Source: Chromobotia macracanthus (lineage: Eukaryota; Chordata; Actinopteri; Cypriniformes; Botiidae). From it: a stretch of 64,000 nucleotides of DNA. Where the stretch lies: the NCBI GenBank assembly GCA_036877525.1, contig JAZGTH010000102.1, positions 2,273,501 through 2,337,500 on the forward strand, written 5' to 3'. A program made the position numbers and the translations under genes. Below, piece after piece: positions 46,501 through 58,500 of this stretch (position 1 is its first letter; every line of letters starts with the position of its first letter). A model generated the notes under the pieces. The model searched no databases and was not told the DNA's origin. It saw only the letters and a list, made by a program, of their open reading frames with translations.

Positions 46501-49500
46501 AAATCAAAAGAAGAATAAATGGTAACTTTTGAACTCCTTAAATGTGTTTGCAAACTACAGTATTTGTCATACAATATTTATGAGACACAGTTTTTATTTT
46601 TCATCTCACAGTTCTAGTCAACACAGTGGTACTTTCCTTCATGAAAAGGATGAAGATATTGTGGATGGTTCCAAAGATCTTGTAACAGTGGGCGGAGCTT
46701 TTGTGTCTTTAGTCTATCTACGACATCTCAGGATCAGAGAACTGAAGGTAAAAACATCTCAGCTTAGGATTCATAAGGTGTTGGTTTTTCTCCTGATGGT
46801 ACTGCCACTGAAATACTGTGTAGGAAAGCTGTGGATCTTTGTCCGGTTATTCTAGCGTACCTGTCTGAGCATGCTGAACTACCTGCGCTCGGTGGAGAGG
46901 ACTCTGACGATGGACACTGCAGGTCTGACACTGTCTGAAGGAGATTTGGTGAGGAACAGGGAAGAGACAGGCTGGATGACTGCTGCTCGAGGAGGTGATG
47001 GATCTACAGGAGGTCTCGGATCACATCATTACATCTACAACAGTCCTGTTGACTACAAGGTGCATCACGAGCAGATTATCCCAATGTTGAAGAAAATGTG
47101 TGTTATCGTGTGTTTCACAGGTTGAAAGCTAAAGAATATAGAGCTGAATATAGATTATATACTGTTATCATTATGATAACATTATCATGGCTACAAAATA
47201 CACACAAATTTTGCTTAAAGCTTTAATTCTGAACTTTATTGGTTAAAAATGATCAAACCTGTTGATTACCAACAGTAATAGTGATTTATAATTTGAAATG
47301 TCAGATCTGATCCCCCAGGAAATATCAATTTGGTTTCATTTGACTACAGGATAGGTACAGACAAGTACATAAGTTGCCTGCAATTTTATGCTTCAAAGAG
47401 CAGATGGTGGTATAGAGGCAAACATTGCAGATTTCAGCTTTAAATGCATACATGATATTTGTACTGTCATATTTACTATTTTACAACTGAACTTTCTGAT
47501 ATCACCCTTTCTAAAAGACTATTTCTGGTCTTGTAACTTAGACACAGACATTTTCTGGAACGCTGTTTTAAAACAGTATGTAAGTGCTATACAAATGAAT
47601 TTGAATTAAACTGAGGTTTATGCTATAACTTTTCTGATTGTAAATCTTCATTTTCTTCAGTTGAACTCAGCTGCAGTTGTTGTGTCTCAGGTTCACTGTG
47701 CTGAGTTTATGGAGTTTCCGGAGGTGGAGAACCTCCATGACTTTTACAGCACAGATGGGAGATGCATCCACACACAGGACCAGCGTGGTCTCTTCATCAT
47801 CTATGACGTCGCTCTGGTGGACCTGGAAGAGCTGGAGCACCATCTGTTGCTCACAGCTTCTCACTTCATTCAGAAGAGCAGAGGTCAGAGCAGATGCTCA
47901 TGTTTATGCACATTACATAAAAGTGTATGTAAATACACTTATAGCAGTGTGTTTATGACAAACATACATGTATTCAGTGAAGACTTGACTGGATCATGGA
48001 AGTGGCCTCCAGACCATATCCCAGCTAACAATTTTAGGTTGTAAGAGAGTTTTTTCTAATGTCTCCATTAAGTAATGAACATTTTAAAAATGTTATTTTG
48101 AAAGTTCTAGGAATGTTTAAAATGTCCAGATTTTTAGGCATTGTATTAATGTTGTTACTTGGTTATGAGAACAATATTCCAGCATTTTTTAAGTCTGTAA
48201 CATTTTTTAATTATTTGTTTATTACTTTATTTACTTTTCTGAGAACATTCCCTGAATGTTCCCTGTTAGCTGAGACATGACAGGTGGATGGAGAGTAGGG
48301 GTTTAAAAATCAGAGGGCTTAGTGATTTTATCAAATTCTCATGAGATTCTAAAAGTGACAAAGGCAAATTTCAAGGCATTTCGGATGCAGCGTTATATTT
48401 AAATGTATTTTTGCCTCTGATGCTGCGTGTGAAGCGAGAGATGTATTTATAGCAAAGCTTTATTGTGGTAGTGCATTTTTACACACTCAGCCACCATGAT
48501 TTGACAGCGTAAACTACACTGTAAAGACTGTAGTTTAGGCTGTAGTTTGTGTTTTACACCGACAGAATCACATGCATCTAATGAACCTGTCAAATCTGGA
48601 GAACTTCACTGTTTAGCTGGAATGGATGTAGATCGAGTGGCCATGCTTTTGGACATCTGGACATGTGAATCAGAATTCCTGGAGCACAAAATACAGGTTC
48701 ATGACGCATCGAAATACAATTCAGAATTGACTCAACAGATTCATCAGTGATTCAGTTCTGATTGACTTTCACAGCTTTTGAATTGCTACTTGGAGGCTTA
48801 TCAGCACGTTACCGATCCAGAAGAACGACTCAGCGTGGCCCAGGTCATCACAAACATCATGCACAGAAGACCGCAGATAGATTTCACTGCTGGATACTTT
48901 GTCCAAGCTTACCGAGACACAATAGTCTGTCTGCAGAGCCACCAACAGCTCATCAAACTAGTGTTAAACAATCAGGTTACAAAGCATCTGTTCTGTAGTC
49001 CTGCTTATAGAACCATCTCCAGTGGTTTTCACATTATCTTCAACCATCAACCATCTTTACATTATTTCACTCTCTTACTTTCTGCACATTAGATTGATCA
49101 GCAGAGACAGTACCTGGACAGAATATGGAGAGAAAGGCCGAACGGTTTGGACTATGGTCTGCCACCCAACTACATCCCCAAACACTTGGTATCAATTGGT
49201 GGATGTCGGTAAAGATCAACATGATTGGTTTTAAAGTGATAGTTAAATGAAAACCAACCCTTATTAATTTCTTAAAGGCATAATTCACCCCAAAATGAAA
49301 ATCTTTACTCACCCTTATGTCATCCCAAACCTGTATGACTTTTTTGCTTCTGAGGAACACAAAAGAAGATATTTTAAAGTACGTTGGTAACCAGACAACA
49401 GTGGCACCCATTGACTTCCACTCTATGGACACAAAACCACTGAGACATTTCTCCAAATATCTTCTTTTGTGTTCCACAGCAGAATAAAGTCATACAGGTT

Positions 49501-52500
49501 TATAATGACATGAGGGTGATTAAACAAAAGTTAAAAAAAAAACCTTCTAGTTTGAGGGTCTCTCCTGGTACTTCCATTGCAGGCCTGCTTTGAAGAGTGT
49601 ATATTTACTGGAGGTCCATCCCTCCCTGTGTTTGGCATCTCAGCTGTACGAGGCTCTTGATCGTGGTTATGCTGAACTGTGTGAGCTGCACAGAGCTCAG
49701 ACAGCATCCCAGAGACTGAAGCATGAGCAAAAGCTCCTGAAACTGGCTCTACATCATTGGCACACTCTGGCCACTCCAGGTGCCACCTACAGTCCTCAGA
49801 TCCAGAGAGATGTAAGCATCCTTGTGTGTTTGGTTTCACTCTAAACAAGTGATGATGACACTGTCAAACAGTGTGGCTGATACATTCTTGGTGGTTTCAG
49901 TTGTTCTCAGAGGTCTTCATTGAGGACCCTGTTCTGGTCCGAGAACTTGGCCTCAGTGTTGTCAGATCTGCTGAGGAGCAGGAGAGGAAACCAGGCAAAG
50001 AGAAACACTTGTTCATGGTAAAAACGTTCTGCACTTTGCTGGAACTTGTGACAGTTCGCCAGCGCATCATTGAGTCGGCATCGGAGACCGAGCATCTCAC
50101 CCAGTTCAGTTCCAAACTATTGAGCCGTTTAAAGGGGCATATCATGATGAATCAAACCTCCCATGATCTTTAGAGACAGAAGAGTTCTATGTACTTTAAA
50201 AGCAATTTTCAGAACTCATAACTTCCTCCCTGTTTAAAAAAAGCAAAAATGTTTTATTTCAAAATTCACTTGAGTCAAATTCACTTGAATAACCCATGAC
50301 TGCTCACATTTAAAGATCAAAAACGTTTAAACAGAAAGTGCTTCATAAACTCATTTCCACCCAGTTTTGTAATCCTATTGGGACCAAAAGAAATTTAAAT
50401 GAATGAAATTATATAAAAATTGTGATATGACCCCTTTAAGAAAATTCATTGGTCATTTTAATCCTAGGCTTACACTTGAAATTCTCCACTAAAGGTTTTT
50501 CTTTTGCTTTCTGTCATGTTGCTGTAGATTATACAAGACACTGGCTGAAGTTTTGGGCTTTGATGAATTTCATTTGTACATGCGGCCGGTTCACTTTGAG
50601 TTTGCTGTGAAGAAAGAGATTCAGAAAGCAGTATTCATCACGGCTGTCCAGGATGACAAGCAGAATGCTGACAGGTCACATGATTTCTCTAGAATTATCT
50701 TCACCTGCATTATATTAAGATGTTTCATTTCATTCAGATTGATTAAAGGGTTTATATTATAGTATGCTGTATCATAAATATACAACTCACAATTTTTGGC
50801 AGAATGAATGTTTTTTATAATGTTTTCATTAAACTACATAAATGTTATTTTGAAAGTGCTGGGAATGTTCAAGATGTCTGTTTTTTTTAGACAGTGTATT
50901 AATGTTACTGCTTGGTTGTCAAAACATTATTCAAACATTTATTAATTCCGTAACATTTTTAAAATGTTCCACTAACTACTTAAGAGTAATGCTTTTGATA
51001 TATATGATATATAGCGTTCTACTAACGCTACTGCAAGAATGTTTTTTGATAACTTTGAGAGAACTTTTAGAGAATGTTAGCTAATGTTCTGAGAACGTTC
51101 CCTGGCAGTTGAATGGTGGTATTTGCTAAGGCTGTTCTTCATGCTTCAGGTTATTGATAAGAACAAACCTCATTGTTCAAGTATTTTGTTCAGGTAACTC
51201 AGGCACTGTTTGTTCTGCAAAGAAAATCTAAAAATCAAGGTATTTTTTGTATTTTCCTGCTTCACAGGTTTGTACCAACCAACCTGCCATTAGCGGTTCA
51301 GGAACTTGATGAGAATCATATCGGCAGGTTTAGCTTTCAGTCTAATGAAGGAGTTTTACAGGTAAACACTCCTTCGTCATTGTCAGATGTTCATACATTA
51401 TGATCTGTGTGTGAGCTTCTGATCTCATGTCTTTATCCTTCAACAGCTGATGGGTCATTCCAGCTTAGAGAACCTGAAAGTGGTGCTGCTGTGTCAGGTG
51501 GTACAGAAGAACGCTCTGATTGGAGCAGTTAAACAGGAATCTACGTGCTATTGGGCAGAGGTGTTTGGTCAGTCCTCAGATACTACAGGCCTGCAGCTGA
51601 AACATGAAGGATCTACAGCCTCTGAAAAACGCAGACATGTCTTAACCACTAGGAACAGGTCCATCCTTATTCTACATGTATACAAAACCTTTTAAAAACA
51701 TGTCCAGGTCATATTTCAATCCTAGATTAAAAGAAAATTAAGACTTTAAAGGGACAGCTTACCCAAAAATTCTTCCAGCATTCACTCACCCTCTTGTCAT
51801 TCCAAACCTGTATGACATTTTTGCTTCTGCAGTTGCTTAGATATTTGAAAAAAACACGTTTTTTGTATTGTGGTGCCCATTGACTTCGATTGTATGGACA
51901 CAAAACCACTGAGACATTTCTTAGTAAGTGATGAAAACAGATTTAATTTTTGGGTGAACTCTCTTTAAGTGGATCTTTTTTGTAAAAAAAATTATTCTAA
52001 ATAATTTGTACATCATGGTAATATTTAATTTAAATTCTAATTTACTAATTTCTTCTCAATTATTATTGAAAATAATGAGACTTGAAATATGGCAGAAATG
52101 TGCTTAGCTGTCACTGAAGTTCTTAGGTTGTATCAGCTCAGTCACAGTGTGTTTAAATGAAAATACATGTAAATGAATTTAGATGTAGTGAAGATGTTTG
52201 TTGTAATTCAGGCTGGCCGGAGCTTTTGTGTCCATCCAGCTGGAGAAAGCAACTCTTCGAGATGAAATGCTGAATGCATTTATAAAGAAGAAAGAACAGA
52301 CAAGCACAGTGAAGTTAACCTTGGTACATAAGATTGATGTGGAAGATTGATTGATTGCTCATATAGAAATATTTTAATTCTCCCGACCTGCTCTCAACAG
52401 GAAGAGATGGCCAAGACCAAGAGGAAACTGATTATTGAGTTCTGTCACAAGTATGTTTGACTAAATAAATATTGTGATTTTACGGTATGGTGATTGTAGT

Positions 52501-55500
52501 GATGACTGTTGATTTTTGTCTCTTCAGGTTTAATAAGCACATATCTCAGCGTTTACTCAGAGGACAGATTGTGGCTCTTTGTCACAGTCTCACCTCAGTA
52601 CTGGCCGAGGTGCCTCACATCCGTGAGAATCACTTTGTGATTGGACAGCCCAATGAAACCAGACCAGACCTGCAGACACAAGAGAGCCTGAGTCCTGATC
52701 CAAGGTGAAAACATACAGACACAGAGCCTGTGATCAGCTTCAAAAGAATACAATCTTTTGTTTTATGTTTGTGATAAGATTCCCTGGGAAAACATACACA
52801 CTGATAAAATGTTGAAAAGTCTCTTTGGATTAAAGCGTCTGCCAAATGCATAAATATAAATGTAAATAAGATTCTTGTACTGCAACACAAGAAAAAAACT
52901 AAATGATCTAAAGGTGAATACTCAAATATAAAATAAACAAATAAGAAGCAAATTTCATTTCTTAGAAATAGTTAAGGCAAAAAGGAAGCAGGTGTGTTTA
53001 AAATTTTCACTGCGTGTATTGAATTCTTATTTATATTTTCATCAGTTCACACAACGCATGCTAAAAGTGAATCTGTTTCTGATTGCTCAGGACATTTGAA
53101 CCTCGTCTCAGAAGACTCCTGTCCACTGATGGAAATACTCTGGTAAACCTGTGGTTCATTCCCCACTACACAGATGTACTGACGATGTTCAGAGCTCTGG
53201 AAGAGAATGTGAGAAATGCTTCTGTTATACAGCAATACAACATCACACATCCAAGTTCTCAATTCACTTAAATCACGCTTAAAAATGTATAAATGTTAAA
53301 ACTAATGCAATGTTAATACAAAGATCCGGCTACTATGGTGTACTATCGATGTAGATGATGCAGTGTTTGTATCTTGTTCTTACAGCAGTTGTTTAGAATT
53401 TAAACTTGTCATCCATGTTATCAAAATAACTCCACAAGTAACCTGCAATGTTATGTTTCAAACAGAGATGGCGGTAGAGAGGCAAAAGTTATGAATTACA
53501 GCTTTTAATTGTGCTATGTAGGTTACCAATTTCTGAAGGAACAGACTGAAGATTTTCATCTGCCGGCTGGTTGTTGTTACAGGAATGTCTCAAAGCTCTT
53601 CAGAACTCACTGCAGATCATATCAGCACTTCATGACATAGTCTGTTACCTGGTGAGCTTTGCTCGGCTGGGAAACCCAAACATGACCTTCAGCCCCAGCA
53701 GTGCTCAGAGACTGACAGCAGACTGGGGAGGTTCAGAGAGCATCGGTATACAGCAGTCCTGAAGACACTAACCAGAATAAAAATATTCTGTTTAAATTGT
53801 GTCTCCTGCAGAGTTGTAGCTGTTTATGCTCTGATGTTTGTCCAAAGGGGCTGAACTGTGGGACATTCAGAGACAGCTTGACTCTCTGCATGAACCCACA
53901 AGTTCACAGGCTGTTGGGAGGTTTCTACAGCTACGCAGAGATGTGATCTTCATGTGCTTCGAAACTGCAGTGCGGTATATGATCAGGTGCTTGTAAATGA
54001 GGTGGTATATTTCAGACTAGTTTTCTGAGAAGAGAAATCTTCTAAATATCTGTTTAAAAAAAACTTAACTAGCTCAACAAGACAATTTTATGCATTTTTT
54101 TTATAATTTCTCTTTACTTTCTATTTGGTTTTTAATCACTAATAATAAACCATAAACTAAATATGTTAACTTTTTATTCATACCACCTGGATGGTTTTGA
54201 CACCACAAAAGATGAAAATAAAATGTAATTCATTTAGTTCACAATCACTATTAATTTCAAATTTAACATTTTTTGAATGTCGATACTGTCAAAACTAGGA
54301 GCAAAATTATCGTCATTCACCAGTAAAATATAATAGAATCAGCGTCAAAATTGTACTTCCTGTTTTTTGGCTCCACAAGGGAAGCTTTTCTGTCCTCTGG
54401 AAACATCCCGGCCTATCAGAGTGTGAGTGAAAACATGAGCCATGCCCTCCCGATCATGAGTGACAGCGTGAAGGGTGGAGCCAGCTTTGTCTCTGTTCCC
54501 CAGCCTCTTGAATCTGACTGCCTTCAGGTGAGCAACTTCCAGCCTGGACAGAAATCTGCACCTACAAATGAACGGCTGTCAGTTTTCTAACCAAGACTTA
54601 TATTTTTAATCATAAATCGATTCCAACAGCTTCTGTTGTGATCCAACTTTCCAAAGCAACATACACAATACTTCTATTTGTGGTTTCAGGCCCAAAAACT
54701 GTATCCATGGAGATCTTTCCATGCATGCTACGGATCCCACCCCTTGACCATACGGGACATCCCACCAATTGAGTATTACATGCAGGTGTGAGCTCTTCTG
54801 TAACTCATATAAATCCCCTTTAACACTTTCCTGCTTCATTAGCATCAGGTGATGGTTTGTTCCTGTAGCTCTGCCTGTGTGATCTGAGCGACCGCTGCAG
54901 AATGGAAGCCAATGGGGCGATTCTGGGAGTATCTCTGGTCATTGATGATGTTCTGAGCAGTGGAAGGCACTCCGCCCCTCTTCAGCTGCAGAGCGCAGGA
55001 GACAATGACATCACTGCTGCGTCTGACAGAGAAGTATGTTTAAAGTCTGTAAGTCATGAGTTCACAAGCCCATGATTTGGTGAAGGTAAACAGGTTGGAT
55101 AAGTTAAATGAGACAGGAGTACACTAATCTAGTGAATATCTGGTAGAGATTACAAATGGTTAAAACTCTAATCAGATTTTGACGTGTTGTTCTGTTCAGA
55201 CAAACACAATAAGCAATGTTGTGAAAGGTTAAGACAGACAGTGTTGCATTTTATAAATGTCCAGAACGTCATATAAATATCCAAAAGTTGTTACTCCTTT
55301 TTAAACAGTAATAAGAGACATTTTTAAAAAATATTTATTATTCACAATTTAACTGGTGCTTTTGCTTAATGTATCTTTAATATATTTTGTTGAATAAATT
55401 TGTTGGTCTTGCTGTCCATCAGGACTGTCATGACAACATGGAAATCAAAGAGAGAAAAACAGAAAATGTGTCTAAAATTCAAGACGATCCCATACGATCA

Positions 55501-58500
55501 CTGAGGAATCAGCTGGGATTTTTACTCCTCTGGAAACAAATGGAAGTTTTTAAAGAGAGCTGGACTCAGCGACAGATGGGATCAGAGAAAATAAACAGCG
55601 CCGCACTGTATAAACACTTCTCTCAGCTGTACAGGTTAAAAATATTTTATCAGTATTAACCACATTGAATCCAGAGGTCTGTTAATCTCACTGTGTGTGC
55701 TGTTATCTCATTCAGATGAGGAACTTTCATAATGTTGTGATCTGTGTGCTGTAGGGTGGAGGTGTTCTGTCCCAGCATGCTCGCTCTGGCACAGCACATG
55801 GATAAAGAGAAAGAATATGAGATGCTTCTGTCTCAGAGTCAGTCTGTCCAGCCACCACCAGGAGCAGCAGAGGTTGACATTAAAACATGGCAGGTGCTGT
55901 ACATGAGCTCACGGGCTGTTTAATGTAAAGAACATTATCATCTATTGACAATTAATATAAATATCTAAACTGTGACCCAGCTAACAGGGAACATTCTCCG
56001 AATGTCAGCTAACTTTCTTTAAGAGTTCTCTTAAAGTTATCAAACTTTCTCTTAAGTTATCAAAGCCAATGTTGCTGTAACATAAAGTAGAACTGTTTTT
56101 AACGTTAAGCATCATATATGAAAAACGTTACTCTTAAGTTTTTTAAAAATGTTTTTAAAACATTACATAATTTAAAAAAATAATAATTTAATAACATTCT
56201 AATAACCAACCAAAAACATTAATACAACATCTAAGAAACTGGATGTTTTAAATATTCCTCAAACTTCCAAAATAATTTTGTGTTACTTAATGAAAACATT
56301 AGATGTACAAATCTACTTTACGCTGTGGTGCAGTGCAATAATTTGATATTTTTGCTCCGTGCTGTTGCAGTTACTGCGACTCTTGGAGATCACAGAGTGT
56401 GACATGATCAGAGCGGTTCAGAGAAGGATTACCGCTGAAATGACTCTGGTGATGTCGGAGCGCACTCGGCACGACACCGGACTCCCCACAGGTACTCAGC
56501 GGCCTCTTTTCCTTCAGCTATCACAGGAGATCAAAGAGCATTATGGGAAACGTGGCACTGAGCCTCTCGCTCTCTGCATGCTGTCGTTAGGAAGCCAATA
56601 ACCTAGCTAACAATTTTAGGTTGTAAGAATATTTTCTAACATTTTTAGACATTGTATTAATGTTATTGTGATGTTTCCACATGAACTTTAGAGCTGTGGA
56701 AAAAGTCTACAATGGAACAAAGTTTCTCTCTGGAAAGGCCTCAGATGGTGGAGAACTTTATTCAGCAGCTGATAAACGGTGATGAGGAGGAGACGGATGA
56801 ACAGGTTAGAATCCTGTCAGCTAGAAACTCTTCTCATTAAGTTCTATTGTCTGTTAAAAGGCACTTAAGGCTGTGCTGTATTGTGAATATTTTCCAGGTG
56901 ATGTTCCCCAAAGCTCATCTGCAGGAGTGTTTGACTGAACTGGCGTGTGCTGTCATGAATCGTGAGAAAAGCAGCTTTCTGCGATATTCTCAGTTCTATG
57001 AGCAAATCCTGCAACAGCAGGGACAGTTACTGTACCAGAGAGAACAGGTACAGATCCGTCCACCTGAAGAAATGAAGGAATAGTTCACTGAAAACTTCAA
57101 ATGAGCCCTTATTACCCACCCGCAATGCATCCTAGTGGTATATGACTTTCTGCTTTCAGCTATATTAAATAATATATTCAATAATTATATTAAATAATAT
57201 ATTCAATAATTATATTAAATAATATTCTGGCTCTTCCCAGCTGGAAGTGAATAGTGCTCCAAAAAGCACATCCATCTATCATGCGTAATCCATACGACTT
57301 CAATTTGTTAATAAATGTCTTCTGAAGCAGGAAAGAAAACTATTAATATTTAAGTTTATTAAGTGATCAAATCACAGGACAATTTTCATTTTTTGGTGGA
57401 CTATTCCTTTATAAATTCATGTACTCGTGTCATTCCAAACCATGTTTTATTTCTCCATGGAACACAAAAGATATTTTGAAGAATCTTAATGCAGTAAAAA
57501 TTGGAAAAATCACATCTAACACTGAACTGAATATTCTTGAAAACATTTATTCATGTTCGGCTGCATAACTGAAGTCAAACAGTTTTGAAATAACAGGGTG
57601 AGTAAACAAGGACAGAATGGTTTAATTTTTGGGTGAACTAACAATTTAACCTTAGACTGATGCTCAGCTTTAAACACTGTGTGCACAGGATGTTAAAGAG
57701 CTTGAAGCCAAAGAACTGCAAGTCAACGATCCTCACAGAAAGATCAGTGTGAGTAGACACTGTGTCACTATTGCTGCATATAGTACCACTGTTTCTCGCT
57801 GCATGGTCAGTAAAGACATACGGTCACAGGTGTCGGAGGCGTGCCGGGAGATGCTGGTGGAGATCACAGCTCTGCGTGCCAGAATAACTCAACTAGAGGA
57901 AGAGAAGAAAAATTTGGACCAACAGCTTAACCTGAAACACAGACAGCGCTACGACTCGCTGGTCCGACAGCTCTTTTCTACATGCATTCTTCTGAAGGTA
58001 TCTCAGCCTGCTCTGAAGACCCCATGAAATGACTGGACAAGCGACCATTTTCAGTTTATATGATCAGCTGTTAGAGGTATATAGCATATATATGACCTAA
58101 AGCTACAGAAAAACCACAGAAGTCTTGTGTTTTCATAAGGACTTTAAAAGGTGATGTATGCTGTTGATGTTTTGTATCTAGTGTGAGGTCAGTTGACTCA
58201 GCTGTGTGTTTGTGGCCCACAGTCGCGTCTTGATGAATACCATGTGAACATGGAGCAACACGTGAGACAGTTGGTGAGCACAGCGAGAAAAGAGGGTGTG
58301 GAGAGAATCATCAAACTGAAGAATAAATTATCCTCGACTCGAGCGAATGAGAGCCGGAGCCAAATGCTTCAGGAGGTAAACTGCCACAGTGTGTTTGTGA
58401 TCAGAACAGATCATAAATCTTTCCCAGCTAATAAATTTAGAATGTAAGAACATTTCCAGTAACAAAAAAAAGTAACAAAAACATTGAAAATGTTATTTTG

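Larger units (their letters stand above)
43559..52450 (+). other. ccdc162: ccdc162-like exon table, exons 1-24
   Basis: Coding exons from frame and splice sites: 43559-43695, 43861-43933, 44022-44132, 44277-44390, 44479-44673, 44777-44861, 45281-45432, 45660-45812, 45938-46039, 46206-46370, 46463-46521, 46612-46747, 46856-47059, 47661-47883, 48566-48696, 48775-48975, 49093-49208, 49583-49811, 49901 to 50103 (or about 50126), 50528-50674, 51268-51361, 51447-51658, 52212-52323, 52401-52450. Phases agree at every junction except the end of the nineteenth exon. There either a weak donor CCCA|GTTCAG is used, or one G has been lost from an original CG|GTTTAAAG. Confidence 0.8.
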
